In this document: positions 37,603 through 47,620 of the stretch, one piece after another
Numbering within the stretch: position 1 is the first letter of the stretch
How the letters are laid out: each line of letters begins with the position of its first letter
From: an uncultured Prevotellaceae bacterium
GTDB lineage: Bacteria; Bacteroidota; Bacteroidia; Bacteroidales; Bacteroidaceae
Assembly (NCBI GenBank): GCA_900316315.1
Contig: ONCK01000009.1
Span: forward strand, 1-64,000
Direction: 5' to 3'
DNA length: 64,000 nucleotides
Notes under the pieces: model-generated
Seen by the model: only the letters and a program-made list of their open reading frames with translations
Told to the model about the DNA's origin: nothing
Database searches by the model: none
Translations under genes and position numbers: made by a program

Positions 37603-37635
37603 AGAGAGCCTTGCCCCTGTGGGGCAAGGCTCTCT
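37603..37635 (-). terminator. Terminator after the 179-residue outer-membrane protein gene
   Basis: A perfect 15-bp stem: AGAGAGCCTTGCCCC (37603-37617) with GGGGCAAGGCTCTCT (37621-37635) and a 3-base loop. On the minus strand it is followed by TTTAG. It lies 24 bp after the stop codon. Confidence 0.88.
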
Positions 37636-37658
37636 GTCTTGCTTGGTAGATACTAAGT

Positions 37659-38198
37659 TTAGAAGTTGAAGTACAGACCGAAGCTGATGTCGTTGGCATC
37701 GAGGTCTACGCCCCAAGCATTGTTGGCCTTGGCGCCATCCTCTGTGCCCTTGACAGTCTTGTATCCGAGAAAGCCTGCATGAGCTACGAGATCGAAGGAC
37801 TTGCCCAGGTGTACGGCGATACCAGGCTTCAAGCCGATGTTCCACTGATTGGCCAAGCCATTGTAGTGACGGTACATGAAACCGCCGTCAACAAATACGT
37901 TGACGATATCATTCTTTACAAATGTGAAGCGAGCGTAAGGTGCTACTTCAAATGTGCGGACAGCCTGAGTGGCATCTTCGATGCTGACGGGAGTGCCTTT
38001 GCCCCAGCCGATTACAGTTCCGATTGCCCAGTTGTCATTGAAGTTGTAACCAACTTCGGGCAGTACCTTGTAAGTTGTCTCGTTGTCACCGCCGGCAATC
38101 TTAGTGCTTGCGACGCCAAGATTTCCGCCTACGTAAAACTGTGCGCTGGCTGTGAGCGTGCTGACTGCGAGAGCCAAAATCATAAATACCTTTTTCAT
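37659..38198 (-). CDS. Small outer-membrane beta-barrel protein
   Basis: A 179-residue exported protein with a clear signal peptide (KKVFMILALAVSTLTASA). The mature ~160 residues fit an 8-stranded barrel with repeated amphipathic strands: FYVGGNLGVAST, KVLPEVGYNFNDNWAIGTVIGWG, FEVAPYARFTFV, GLKPGIAVHLG, FDLVAHAGFLGY. It ends in ISFGLYFNF with terminal Phe. It belongs to the OmpX/OMP_b-brl-like group, and no ligand can be assigned. Single gene with a strong promoter (38255-38287) and a strong terminator, suggesting high expression. Confidence 0.85.
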   Translation of the reverse strand: MKKVFMILALAVSTLTASAQFYVGGNLGVASTKIAGGDNETTYKVLPEVGYNFNDNWAIGTVIGWGKGTPVSIEDATQAVRTFEVAPYARFTFVKNDIVNVFVDGGFMYRHYNGLANQWNIGLKPGIAVHLGKSFDLVAHAGFLGYKTVKGTEDGAKANNAWGVDLDANDISFGLYFNF

Positions 38199-38254
38199 TT
38201 TAATTAAATGGTTTGAGGTTAAACAATATGCCCTTTAGGGACCTAAATGTGGTG

Positions 38255-38287
38255 CAAAGATAATTCCTTTTTCCGATTAGAAACAAA
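38255..38287 (-). promoter_or_regulatory. Promoter of the small outer-membrane protein gene
   Basis: On the minus strand TTTG (38284-38287) is followed after 21 bp by TATCTTTG (38255-38262), both consensus boxes, about 57 bp before the start codon. Confidence 0.75.
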
Positions 38288-38399
38288 TTTTTTTTTGGAA
38301 AAATGATTGTAGGCGGCACCTAAGGTGAAATAGGTCAGTTTTTGGCTTGTTTTTGTTACTTTTGGGTAAACTTTGTTGGCGTCTGCGGGTAAAAATTGA

Positions 38400-41396
38400 C
38401 TATTTGCGTCCGTTTCGGGAGCCGTTTGTCCGATTGCCGGGGGGTCGGCTGCCGCTTTGGGGTCGGTTATAGCCATTGCGCTGTCTTTGCTGCGACCCGC
38501 GCTGCCAACGTTGTCCGCGCTGTCCGCGGCGCATGGTATTGATACGGTACTGGAAGGAGGCGAGAAAGTAGCTGCCGAGTACCATCGAGTGGGTATCGGT
38601 GATGGTCAGTCCGCTGATGGAGCGGTTGACATTGGTACGCTGGTGGAGGAGGTCAAATACCTGGAGACTCAGGAGGCCGGCATCGTGGGCAAAGAGGCGC
38701 TTGGTAAGCTGGGCATTCCAGATGGCGCGGTTTTTGACGATGTTGGAGGAGTATCCGTGGCGGCTGAGATAGTTTATATTGGTACTGATCTGCATATCGA
38801 AGGGGAGATCGGATTGCAGGTTAGCTCTGATGGCGTAGTCAAAGGTTTCTCTCTCGGCAGCCTTGTTGATGCTGTTTTGTACCTTGTAATAGTTTATTGA
38901 CCCGCTGAGACGCCAGGAGAAGTGCCCGAGACGGTATTGCAGCGAAGCGCTCTGTACAAGGCGCAGGGTCTGGGTGTGATTGCGCAGGGCGTAGGGCTGC
39001 AGCCTGTCAATGTCGTTGAAGCTGATGTCTTGGAAGTCTGTGGTAATGCCGGCGGCGTGGAGCATGTCGCGGGTGAGAGGGGTGGAGTTGTAGTTGGTGC
39101 CCTCATTGTAGCTGAGGGCGGAGTTGGTGCTTACATTCCAGCGCATGGAGCTGTCAAGCGGGGTGTTGAAGTTGATGTTGCCCGAGGTGGACCAGCGGCC
39201 ATTGACATTCATCAGTTTGGAAACCCTGACGCCCGTACTGGACTCGTTGAAGGTCATATTTGACGTGGCATTCTGTACATTGGTATAGTTCCAGTTGGTG
39301 ACAAGGCTGCGGTGGGTCTTCTCGCTATAGAGGTTGAGGTTGGCGCGTACGTTGTGGTTGAATCCAGGCTTGAGGCTGGGGTTGCCGTATCGGATGTTGG
39401 AGGTATTGCTCTTGTCTATAATCTCCTGGAGCTCGTCTATGTTGGGCTCATCGCTGTTGCCGGTATAGACGAGGTCAAAGGTGTTGCGCTTGGTGAAGCG
39501 GTATTTGAAGTGGAGATTGGGAGACCAGTTCATCAGATGCTGTGTGAGGAGTCCACGGTCCATCTTTTGTCCGAAGATGTAGTCTGTCTGATTGGTGCGT
39601 GGATTGAGGTGTACACCGTAGCTCAGATTAAGCTTAGGCGTGGTGTGACGCATATTGATATTGATGCTGTGTGAGCGGTACGTATTCTGGTAGACGTTGC
39701 TCAGAGTCGTATCTATGGGTACGGAGGTCCAGTCTATGGCGTCGGCGATGAGGGTGGTGTCTTGTGTGAGATAGTCGTACTCATAGCCATAGCGCTCGGA
39801 GCGTGCGTGGTGGTAGCTGTAGGAGTAGCGTAGCTGGAGGTAGGTGTGCTTGAAGAGTGGCTCGTTATAGGCCAGTCCGACGGAGTAGTTGAGAGAGTGA
39901 CTGTTGCTGTCCCAGTAGCGCATGTAGTTGCGGTTGCGCCGAGGCCGGAGAAAATAGTGGGCGATGTGACGCGAGTCATTGTTGCCCTGTGCGTCGCTGT
40001 ATCCGAAGGAGGTGTTGAGGGTCAGGCTGCGGCCGCGAGGATTGAGCCTGCGGTAGACGAGGAGACTGAGGCTCTCGCTCCAGGAATGGGAGTCGGAAGT
40101 GGTGCGTCCGGAGATATCATTTATATCAATGGTGTCGGAGGAGGCAAGTCCGTTCCAGCTCTGTGAGGCAGAGTGGGTGGTGCCCCAATTGTCGGTCTTG
40201 CTGTAGCTCACATTGGGCCTGAAGTCGATGCGGGTCAGCGTGTCGGGCTGCCACTCCAGCTTCATGTTCATGTTGAGCTCATGCCGCCGGCGGTCGGAGT
40301 GGTTCTCGCCCTGTCCATAGCGGAAGGTGGAGTCATTGTAAGCCGTCTCGGAGCGACGGTCAGACATCTCCTCGCCATTAGTATAGTTGTAACGTACATT
40401 GCCGGAGACCTCGTACTCCTTTTTCTTCTCCTTGGCAAATGTCAGTCCCGCTGATTTGGAAGCTGTGAGGCCGGGGCGAGAGGAGCGGGAGTAATTGGCA
40501 GCCCCGTTGCCGCGCTCTGCAAAGACGGGATTGTTGACATTGTTCATACTACCTACGAGGGCGACGTGTCTATCTTTGCGGAAGCGGTTGACATTGAGCT
40601 GGGTATTGTATCGGTCATGGTTTCCTGCCGAGGCGCCGGCGCTTCCTACCAGCCCCTTGAAGAGATTGGGCTTGATCTCGATGTCGATGACATTGTTCTC
40701 TATACCGTCGTCAATGCCCGTGATGCGAGCCTGTGCTGACTTGCGGTCGTATGTGCGGATGCGCTTGATGATGTTTGCCGGCAGATTCTTGAGTGTGGCG
40801 CTCGGGTCGTCGCCAAAAAACTCCTTGCCGTCAATCAGTATCTTATTGTACTCTTTGCCATTGATCTTGATCTTGCCGTCATCAGCGATTTCGGCACCTG
40901 GTATCTGCTCGATGAGGTCCTCGGTCATCGCCCCCTCGGCTGTCTTGTAGGCATCGGCATTGTAGGAGACGGTATCGCCCTCCACAGTGACCGGAGTCGC
41001 TACGCCTGTGACTACGGCCTCCTGGAGCATCAGGTCGGAACCGGTGAGGGTGACGGGGGCTATGGAGGCGTTGGGCTGCTGCGGCGACAGGGTGAAGGGA
41101 AGGCGGCCTCCGTTGTATCCCAGTGCCGAGTAGACGAGCACATATCGGCCCATGGGCAGCCCGCTGATGCGGTACATACCGAGAGAGTCGGATGCCGTGC
41201 CATTGACCACAGCGCTGTCGGGCAGGTGGAGGGCCCGGAGGATGACGCCCTGAGCTCCGTGGCCGTCGGTGTCAAGGATGCGTCCGCTTACGCTGCCCCC
41301 TGTGTTGATGGAGTCGGCGGAGGACAGGGGCTTGGCGGCGCCGGATACAGCCACGGTAAGGGCGAGTATCGTCAGGGATAGTAGCAATCTTCTCAT
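38400..41396 (-). CDS. TonB-dependent-receptor-like outer-membrane protein (OMP_b-brl type)
   Basis: A 998-residue outer-membrane protein. The signal peptide covers ~1-22. Residues ~32-115 form a carboxypeptidase-regulatory-like beta-sandwich (SGRILDTDGHGAQGVILRALHLPD), common at the front of Bacteroidetes receptors. A plug-like domain follows at ~125-240 (VTVEGDTVSYNADAYKTAEGAMTEDLIEQIPGAEI, INGKEYNKILIDGKEFFGDDP), then a large barrel rich in Tyr/Asn/Ser strands. The C terminus is an unusual Arg/Gly/Gln/Asn-rich tail of about 45 residues after the last strand. Substrate unknown; no SusD partner is adjacent, so it is not a typical polysaccharide-utilisation pair. Confidence 0.85.
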   Translation of the reverse strand: MRRLLLSLTILALTVAVSGAAKPLSSADSINTGGSVSGRILDTDGHGAQGVILRALHLPDSAVVNGTASDSLGMYRISGLPMGRYVLVYSALGYNGGRLPFTLSPQQPNASIAPVTLTGSDLMLQEAVVTGVATPVTVEGDTVSYNADAYKTAEGAMTEDLIEQIPGAEIADDGKIKINGKEYNKILIDGKEFFGDDPSATLKNLPANIIKRIRTYDRKSAQARITGIDDGIENNVIDIEIKPNLFKGLVGSAGASAGNHDRYNTQLNVNRFRKDRHVALVGSMNNVNNPVFAERGNGAANYSRSSRPGLTASKSAGLTFAKEKKKEYEVSGNVRYNYTNGEEMSDRRSETAYNDSTFRYGQGENHSDRRRHELNMNMKLEWQPDTLTRIDFRPNVSYSKTDNWGTTHSASQSWNGLASSDTIDINDISGRTTSDSHSWSESLSLLVYRRLNPRGRSLTLNTSFGYSDAQGNNDSRHIAHYFLRPRRNRNYMRYWDSNSHSLNYSVGLAYNEPLFKHTYLQLRYSYSYHHARSERYGYEYDYLTQDTTLIADAIDWTSVPIDTTLSNVYQNTYRSHSININMRHTTPKLNLSYGVHLNPRTNQTDYIFGQKMDRGLLTQHLMNWSPNLHFKYRFTKRNTFDLVYTGNSDEPNIDELQEIIDKSNTSNIRYGNPSLKPGFNHNVRANLNLYSEKTHRSLVTNWNYTNVQNATSNMTFNESSTGVRVSKLMNVNGRWSTSGNINFNTPLDSSMRWNVSTNSALSYNEGTNYNSTPLTRDMLHAAGITTDFQDISFNDIDRLQPYALRNHTQTLRLVQSASLQYRLGHFSWRLSGSINYYKVQNSINKAAERETFDYAIRANLQSDLPFDMQISTNINYLSRHGYSSNIVKNRAIWNAQLTKRLFAHDAGLLSLQVFDLLHQRTNVNRSISGLTITDTHSMVLGSYFLASFQYRINTMRRGQRGQRWQRGSQQRQRNGYNRPQSGSRPPGNRTNGSRNGRK

Positions 41397-41992
41397 GAGG
41401 GCGGTGGGTCTCTAGCAGGATAGGAGATACATTAATATATAAAGGTTTTTACGATGGCAGATCGTACCAAAGTGTCGCGGCAAGCACAAAAGTACTAAAA
41501 CTTGATAACCTGAAACTTATCTGCCGGAAAAATTGTTGGCTGCGACAGCCTATTGATTTGTCTCATGTCGCATACGCTCTATAGATGCAGGGGAAAGAGA
41601 AAAGTTAAAATAGGAGAATAGAAAAAATTTCGTCTTATGCGGGAGATTCTGCCAGCGGCCTAGCGGAGAGCGAACCGGATATTGCCAGAAAACAAGACTG
41701 GACCGAGTTTAAACGATATCCGAGCCTATCGACCGAGACTCAAGGTACAGAGCTATCATCAGCGGATTGACAGCATCAGGGCCTTGTGGTATCATCGAGG
41801 CATCGCTCATCGTCCCGATACGACGCCCGACTTGTCCCGGGCGATGCTTCCGCGGTCTTTGTAAGAGGGAGATGCGGGAAACGCAACGGGGGCTTAGCGT
41901 CTTGCTGCCAATGAGTGGTAAGTGAGGAAGCGGAAGAATAGGGCTTTATCTTTTTTTGCGCTCAAGGTGAAGGCGTTCAGCGCAGAAGAAAC
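41397..41992. other. Gene-free stretch between the receptor and the mechanosensitive channel genes
   Basis: It carries divergent promoter elements at its ends. Around 41676-41763, CGGA-like anchors at about 21-22 bp (41676, 41698, 41720, 41741, 41763) and one GAGTTTAAACGATATCCGAG segment suggest a few decayed units of the 21-bp family, with weak support. No gene is present. Confidence 0.4.
41487..41494 (-). promoter_or_regulatory. Candidate -7 box for the TonB-receptor-like gene (TACTTTTG)
   Basis: A perfect TAnnTTTG match on the minus strand, about 90 bp before the start codon. No clear -33 box. Confidence 0.5.
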
Positions 41993-42000
41993 TAACTTTG
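41993..42000 (+). promoter_or_regulatory. Candidate -7 box for the MscS-family gene (TAACTTTG)
   Basis: A perfect match, 43 bp before the start codon. The -33 region is not clear. Confidence 0.5.
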
Positions 42001-42043
42001 CAGGCAAATAAGTGAATCCTAATTCAATCAATCGGAAACTTGC

Positions 42044-44815
42044 ATGAAAAAACTAATCCTTGCCATTCTGCTGGGCGCCTTCTGCCTGCGTGGCCACGCC
42101 GTGCTCAATGAGCAAAACTTGGGTCAGACGCTGAGCGTACTCCGTGTAGAGCTCGCTGTGACCTACAATGATATGAAGCAGATCATGGATCGTCTGGAAA
42201 TATCCTCAAAGGCGCAGCACCAGGACCTGATCAATACGCTCAAGCGCAGTAACAAGACGGCCTTGATGCTCTACTCGCAAAACGCCAACTACACCTTCAA
42301 TCAAGCATATGCCTGCCACGAAGCGACAGAGCAGTACTATGAGTTTTCAAAAAAGATGATGCCTTATGGCAAGTTTGTTGAAGGTCTCAACCAGGAGATT
42401 GATAGATACAACAAGCTCATTAAGGTGCTTCAGGACTTGCCTCCCCGAGTCACGCTGTCGGCGGCTGTCAATGACAAAAGCGCATCTGAAACCATCAAGA
42501 AAGAGGCCGAGCTCCATGCCCTTATGGAGCAGGAGATGCAGAAGAAGGATGGCAATCAGAGTGTCCTGACCCGCGCCTTGCTAGGTCCCGACAAGAAGCC
42601 GTTGGCTGCCGGGTCCAATGACACAGCCCTCAAGGACGCGTCGCGTCCCCGAACCCATATCGACTCCCTTCGCGCTGAGCTGGAGCACCATCAGCACAAT
42701 CATATGGCAGAGGGGGATCATGAGCCCTTTACCCTTGACAAGAAAGGACAGGCTGACCGTGCGGAGTGCATCAAGTTTGCCATTGTCATACGCAGCCAGT
42801 ATATACAGATGCGCAATGCGGTTCAGGAGGACAGCAAGCACTATGAAGAGCTCAAGAGTCACCTGGAGACAATATACAAATACGCCCAGCAGCGCTATAA
42901 AGACATACAGAAGGACATCTTTGTCAATGGCGATCGCAGCTATTTCAGCGTCTTGGCCAACCTGCCCCGATATATCCATTACGCGGAGCGTGAAGTAAGC
43001 GACAAATACGCGAGCAAAAACTTTGAGTACAATCATGTACGCTCCGAGTGGCGCGGCCCTATCATCTTCGGCCTTGTCTTCGCGGTATTCTTTTACCTGT
43101 TCTTGGGATTTGCCGTGAGCAACTTGATTGTACGCGTGATGATGAAGCGTGTGAAGCGCTTGCGTGACAGCGAGACTATGCAGATGAAGATGAACTGCAT
43201 CATAGTTGCGGCGAGCTTGCTACTATTTGCCATAGGCTCGATGATAGCCCGTAATACGATAGACCACAACTTCTTCATCATGGCCTTCGGCTTGCTCATC
43301 AACTACGCCTGGCTGGTCGCTATCATCCTGCTCTCTCTGCTCATGAGATTGGATGGCCATCAGATCAAGGCCACGCTGCCACTATACATGCCTATCATTG
43401 TGCTAGGCTTCATCATTATTGTTTTTCGCATCATCTTTATTCCCAACACGCTGGTCAATATTGTGTTTCCCCCACTTCTGGTCCTGTTTTTCGTATGGCA
43501 GCTGTATGCACTCCGACGTTTCGGCAAGGAGGCTAAGACCAGCGACCGCGTCTATGCATATGTCTCTCTTGCGCTCATGGGGGCCGCCACGGTGATTGCG
43601 TGGACCGGCTACGTGCTCCTGTCTGTGGAAGTATTTATATGGTGGCTCTTCCAGCTGATGTTTATCCTGACCATCACGTGCATATACGACATCCTGATGC
43701 GCTATGAAGGCCGCTACCTGCGGCACAAGTTCAAGCTTAAGGAACCCATCAAGCAGTCGTACATACGGCGCGACGGCAAGCTGATACAGTATACGTGGCT
43801 CTTTGATCTCTTTGCCATGTGCATCGTGCCGGTCGGCGCTGTATGGTCTATCTTCTGGAGTATCTATCTCGCCGCCGACGTCTTCGATCTCACGGAGATG
43901 ATGATTCATATCTTTGTCACGCCTTTTGTCAATGTCAAGGGCGTCTGCCGGCTCTCTGTCTTCATGCTGGTATTGGTAGCCTCCATGTATTTCGTCTTCA
44001 ACTACGTATGCTATGCCATCAAGTCGGGTTACCGTTACTTCAGGATCAAACGCCTGGCCGCCCACAACAAGGGTATGGCTGTCGCGACCAATCAGGCTAA
44101 CTTGACGCTCTTTTACAATGTCACCGCCATCGTAGTCTGGGGTATTTACATCATCATTGCGCTGCTCCTCTTCCAAGTGCCCAAGAGCGGCCTCAGTATT
44201 GTTACCGCCGGCCTCGCTACCGGTGTCGGTTTTGCCATGAAGGATTTACTCAACAACTTCTTCTATGGCATTTCGTTGATGACTGGGCGTCTGCGTGTCG
44301 GTGACTGGATCGAGTGCGACGGCATCCGTGGTAAGGTAGACAGTATCACCTACCAGAGTACCCAGATTGCGACCGAAGACGGTTCGATCATCGCCTTTCT
44401 CAACAGCACCTTGTTTAATAAGAATTTCAAGAATCTGACGCGCAATCACTCCTACGTCATGTCCAAGGTGACCATCGGCGTCGCATATGGCACCGACATC
44501 AATCGGGTACGCCAGCTGCTTGTCAACGCCATCACGCCTATGATGCGCAAAAACAAGAGCGGACGTGACATCGTCAGTACCAAGAAAGGCATCAATGTGC
44601 TCGTGTCTAATTTTGGGGACAACAGTATCGACCTGCTCGTAGTCTACTGGACGCTGGTTGAGGAGAAGACGGTCTTTGACCTCAAGGTGAAGGAAACGAT
44701 CTACAATACGCTCAACGAAGCCCACGTGGAAATCCCCTTCCCGCAGCGCGACATCCATATACGTCAGGGCGACGCTCCCCTCACTTTGCAGCAGTTGCAG
44801 CCCTCTGCCGAATAA
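42044..44815 (+). CDS. Large MscS-family mechanosensitive channel
   Basis: A 923-residue inner-membrane protein. It has a signal peptide (KKLILAILLGAFCLRGHA), then a ~310-residue periplasmic region predicted as helical/coiled coil (VEQ/KLE-rich, e.g. QTLSVLRVELAVTYNDMKQIMDRLE). Many membrane segments follow from about residue 335. The conserved MscS pore helix and beta domain lie near residues 715-830 (SGLSIVTAGLATGVGFAMKDLLNNFFYGISLMTGRLRVGDWIECDGIRGKV), and a mixed C-terminal domain ends near 915. This long architecture is like MscK/YbdG-type channels, which release solutes upon hypo-osmotic shock. Single gene with promoter and strong terminator. Confidence 0.9.
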   Translation: MKKLILAILLGAFCLRGHAVLNEQNLGQTLSVLRVELAVTYNDMKQIMDRLEISSKAQHQDLINTLKRSNKTALMLYSQNANYTFNQAYACHEATEQYYEFSKKMMPYGKFVEGLNQEIDRYNKLIKVLQDLPPRVTLSAAVNDKSASETIKKEAELHALMEQEMQKKDGNQSVLTRALLGPDKKPLAAGSNDTALKDASRPRTHIDSLRAELEHHQHNHMAEGDHEPFTLDKKGQADRAECIKFAIVIRSQYIQMRNAVQEDSKHYEELKSHLETIYKYAQQRYKDIQKDIFVNGDRSYFSVLANLPRYIHYAEREVSDKYASKNFEYNHVRSEWRGPIIFGLVFAVFFYLFLGFAVSNLIVRVMMKRVKRLRDSETMQMKMNCIIVAASLLLFAIGSMIARNTIDHNFFIMAFGLLINYAWLVAIILLSLLMRLDGHQIKATLPLYMPIIVLGFIIIVFRIIFIPNTLVNIVFPPLLVLFFVWQLYALRRFGKEAKTSDRVYAYVSLALMGAATVIAWTGYVLLSVEVFIWWLFQLMFILTITCIYDILMRYEGRYLRHKFKLKEPIKQSYIRRDGKLIQYTWLFDLFAMCIVPVGAVWSIFWSIYLAADVFDLTEMMIHIFVTPFVNVKGVCRLSVFMLVLVASMYFVFNYVCYAIKSGYRYFRIKRLAAHNKGMAVATNQANLTLFYNVTAIVVWGIYIIIALLLFQVPKSGLSIVTAGLATGVGFAMKDLLNNFFYGISLMTGRLRVGDWIECDGIRGKVDSITYQSTQIATEDGSIIAFLNSTLFNKNFKNLTRNHSYVMSKVTIGVAYGTDINRVRQLLVNAITPMMRKNKSGRDIVSTKKGINVLVSNFGDNSIDLLVVYWTLVEEKTVFDLKVKETIYNTLNEAHVEIPFPQRDIHIRQGDAPLTLQQLQPSAE

Positions 44816-44836
44816 CAGCCGCGCCATCCCATGCCA

Positions 44837-44887
44837 AAGGCTGTCTGCCGAACTTTCTCAGGAAAGCGGCAGACAGCCTTTGTGTTT
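44837..44887 (+). terminator. Terminator after the MscS gene, next to the tRNA 3' end
   Basis: A perfect 14-bp stem: AAGGCTGTCTGCCG (44837-44850) with CGGCAGACAGCCTT (44867-44880). CTTTC/GAAAG can pair inside the loop, and a TGTGTTT tract follows. It lies just downstream of the minus-strand tRNA gene too, so it may work in both directions. Confidence 0.85.
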
Positions 44888-44889
44888 AG

Positions 44890-44961
44890 TATCCCCACCG
44901 GGAATCGAACCCGGATCAAAGGTTTAGGAAACCTCCGTTCTATCCATTGAACTATGGAGAC
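44890..44961 (-). tRNA. tRNA-Arg (anticodon CCT)
   Basis: A 72-nt cloverleaf on the minus strand. The acceptor stem is GTCTCCA with TGGGGAT and the discriminator base is A. The D-stem is GTTC/GAAC. The anticodon stem GAGGT/ACCTT carries the loop TTCCTAA, giving anticodon CCT. The variable loop is TGAT and the T-arm CCGGG-TTCGATT-CCCGG. It reads AGG codons. The 3' CCA is not encoded. A Bacteroidetes -7 box (TATCTTTG) lies 29 bp upstream. Confidence 0.97.
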
Positions 44962-44989
44962 CGATAGCGCCCTCAGGGCATATGCGGTG

Positions 44990-44997
44990 CAAAGATA
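44990..44997 (-). promoter_or_regulatory. Candidate -7 box for the tRNA-Arg gene (TATCTTTG)
   Basis: A perfect TAnnTTTG match on the minus strand about 29 bp before the mature tRNA 5' end. Confidence 0.55.
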
Positions 44998-45544
44998 CGG
45001 AAATCATTTTGATAAAACCCGTTTTTTGCGCTCCGAAGTGAGTCGGCATTACCCGAGTCCGGCAGCCCGCGTCATCATCCCTGTCTGCGGACCTGCTCCT
45101 AGTGCGTCTCCAAGGCGCTGGCCGGTGAAGGGCACAATCTCCACGGCTCTTTGCAGCCGCGACAGGCCCTCATCTTTGAGGCATGTCCCGTCCCGAAGAT
45201 GAGGAGAGGTGCGCCGTCTGGCACGAAGTACATTTCGTCAGTTCGGCCTACCGGACGCGAGATGTAGCCCACCTTCTTGACATGGTCCTGCGTCCCTGTG
45301 CCACCTCTGATCCGTACTTGGCCGGCGCGATGTGGCTGCGGCCATGCTGGAGCGCCGATGCGGGACCGACTGGATGCCGGCTGTTGTGTCGGCAGCGGGA
45401 CTATCCTGACCTACAATCCGAAACTGCCATACTCGCTTGCCAATTTGAGGTAACTTAATGAGGATAAATATTAAAAAAGACTTAATATGACGAAGTTACA
45501 TGGGAAAAATTAAGAAAAAACATCGGTTTCGTCCAATGATTTAG
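44998..45544. other. Gene-free stretch between tRNA-Arg and pckA
   Basis: No gene, repeat copy or clear RNA is seen. Short plus-strand frames (e.g. 45183-45458) have no family features. The right end is AT-rich and leads into the pckA promoter. Confidence 0.55.
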
Positions 45545-45552
45545 TAATTTTG
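45545..45552 (+). promoter_or_regulatory. Candidate -7 box for pckA (TAATTTTG)
   Basis: A perfect TAnnTTTG match, implying a 5' untranslated region of roughly 80 nt before the start codon at 45641. The -33 box is unclear. Confidence 0.55.
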
Positions 45553-45640
45553 CCACGGTCAGAAGAAGGGCCAGACAAGAAACGACAGAACCTACAACAT
45601 AGAAAATCAGATTAACAACACTTAATACACACTTTAGTTT

Positions 45641-47257
45641 ATGGCAAAGTTCAACAAAGCAGTTTTAGCTACCTACGGTATCCAGACAGGTACCGCCGAG
45701 GTACTGTACAATCCCTCCTACGAGGTACTCTTCAACGAGGAGACAAAGGCAGGTCTCACAGGCTTTGACAAAGGTCAGGAGACAGAGCTTGGCGCAATCA
45801 ATGTAATGACCGGTGTCTACACAGGTCGTTCGCCCAAGGACAAGTTTATCGTCGACGACGAGACTTCTCATGACACCGTATGGTGGACTTCTGACGAGTA
45901 CAAGAATGATAACCACCGCGCTACCAAGGAAGCTTGGGACGCAGTCAAGGATATTGCCAAGAAGGAGCTCAGCAATAAGAAGCTGTACGTAGTCGATGGC
46001 TTCTGCGGCACTCACAAGGATACCCGTATGAAGGTTCGCTTCATCATGGAGGTAGCTTGGCAGGCTCACTTCGTAACCAATATGTTCATCCGTCCGCAGA
46101 GCGAGGCTGACTTCGAGCAGGAGCCCGACTTCATCGTCTACAATGCCTCCAAGGCCAAGGTGACCAATTACAAGGAGCTCGGCCTCAACTCTGAGACCGC
46201 CGTCGTCTTCAACGTAACCAGCAAGGAGCAGGTCATTATCAACACTTGGTACGGTGGTGAAATGAAGAAAGGTATGTTCTCTATGATGAACTACTTCCTG
46301 CCTCTGAAGGGCATCGCTTCCATGCACTGCTCTGCCAACACAGATATGAAGGGCGAAAACACCGCCATCTTCTTCGGTCTCTCCGGTACGGGTAAGACCA
46401 CTCTGTCTACCGACCCGAAGCGTAAGCTCATCGGTGATGACGAGCACGGATGGGATGACAAAGGCGTCTTCAACTTCGAAGGTGGTTGCTATGCCAAGGT
46501 TATCAACCTCGACAAGGAAGCTGAGCCTGACATCTACAACGCTATCACACGTGATGCCCTCCTGGAGAACGTTACAGTTGACAAGGACGGCAAGGTCGAC
46601 TTCGCAGACAAGAGCGTAACCGAGAATACACGTGTCAGCTACCCGATCTATCACATCAAGAACATCCAGCGTCCCGCCAGCGAGGGTCCCGCTGCAAAGC
46701 AGGTCATCTTCCTTTCCGCCGACGCCTTTGGTGTACTGCCCCCTGTCAGCATCCTGACTCCTGAGCAGACCAAGTATTACTTCCTCTCCGGCTTCACAGC
46801 TAAGCTGGCCGGTACAGAGCGCGGCATCACTGAGCCTACTCCTACCTTCTCCGCTTGCTTCGGCCAGGCATTCCTCGAGCTGCATCCTACAAAGTACGCC
46901 GAGGAGCTCGTAAAGAAGATGCAAAAGAGCGGTGCTAAGGCTTACCTCGTCAACACTGGCTGGAACGGTACTGGCAAGCGTATCTCCATCCGTGATACCC
47001 GCGGTATCATCGACGCTATCCTCAATCACAGCATCGATGCAGCTCCTACCAAGCAGATACCTTACTTCAACTTCACTGTACCTACACAGTTGGAGGGCGT
47101 AGATCCCGCTATCCTCGATCCTCGCGACACTTATGCTAATGCAGCTCAGTGGGAGGAGAAGGCAAAGGACCTCGCAAGCCGCTTCATCAAGAACTTCGCC
47201 AAGTACGAAGGCAACGAAGCTGGCAAGGCTCTCGTAGCTGCTGGTCCTAAACTCTAA
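45641..47257 (+). CDS. pckA: Phosphoenolpyruvate carboxykinase (ATP-type)
   Basis: Interconverts oxaloacetate plus ATP and PEP plus CO2 plus ADP. In fermentative Bacteroidales it usually runs in the carboxylating direction toward succinate. The 538-residue product has the full family length, with [14 protein letters not shown], the metal/active-site segments, the P-loop [11 protein letters not shown] and kinase-2 motif [12 protein letters not shown], and the Arg-bearing ENTRVSYPI. Codon use is markedly biased towards a small set, which suggests high expression. It has a promoter with a long leader and a strong terminator and is monocistronic. Confidence 0.97.
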   Translation: MAKFNKAVLATYGIQTGTAEVLYNPSYEVLFNEETKAGLTGFDKGQETELGAINVMTGVYTGRSPKDKFIVDDETSHDTVWWTSDEYKNDNHRATKEAWDAVKDIAKKELSNKKLYVVDGFCGTHKDTRMKVRFIMEVAWQAHFVTNMFIRPQSEADFEQEPDFIVYNASKAKVTNYKELGLNSETAVVFNVTSKEQVIINTWYGGEMKKGMFSMMNYFLPLKGIASMHCSANTDMKGENTAIFFGLSGTGKTTLSTDPKRKLIGDDEHGWDDKGVFNFEGGCYAKVINLDKEAEPDIYNAITRDALLENVTVDKDGKVDFADKSVTENTRVSYPIYHIKNIQRPASEGPAAKQVIFLSADAFGVLPPVSILTPEQTKYYFLSGFTAKLAGTERGITEPTPTFSACFGQAFLELHPTKYAEELVKKMQKSGAKAYLVNTGWNGTGKRISIRDTRGIIDAILNHSIDAAPTKQIPYFNFTVPTQLEGVDPAILDPRDTYANAAQWEEKAKDLASRFIKNFAKYEGNEAGKALVAAGPKL

Positions 47258-47310
47258 TAGCTGACCCGTCGCAAGGCATCCGGTTTGTCCGAGTGGCTTT
47301 GCTGCATGAT

Positions 47311-47357
47311 AGAGGTCGCACCTTGTAGATACAGGGTGCGACCTCTTGTCTTTTTTG
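47311..47357 (+). terminator. Terminator of pckA
   Basis: A perfect 12-bp stem: AGAGGTCGCACC (47311-47322) with GGTGCGACCTCT (47335-47346), followed by TGTCTTTTTT. Confidence 0.88.
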
Positions 47358-47574
47358 TCTGCGCCTGTCGGGACGTGACAGGCGCGGAAGTAGCCCTGCA
47401 GAGGCACCTGCAGACTGTAAGCCCAGTCCGAAAAGGGGATAGAGCGGGCTGTGGAACTCATTGAAACCGATGTGGTAGAACCAGCATCATTTTCCCCCGC
47501 ATTTAGCACGAGGAAGTGGGAAATCATTTGGCTAGATACAAATGGTTGAAAGACAATAATTTACAGCAAAATCG

Positions 47575-47620
47575 GCCTCTCTTGTAACTGGCTGGCTATC
47601 AGTGGATAACAACTCGCCTT
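47575..47620 (-). repeat. Fragment of the interspersed repeat element
   Basis: On the minus strand the arm AAGGCGAGTTGT (47609-47620 as its complement) and the adjoining GATAGCCAGCC segment match one side of the repeat core. The rest of the element is missing; instead the sequence runs directly into the tandem array at 47620-47875. Confidence 0.7.

Noticed and set aside
45665-47527. 620-codon minus-strand open frame opposite pckA
   Set aside because: It is antisense to a certain gene and has no family motif; strong codon bias in pckA leaves the opposite frame open.
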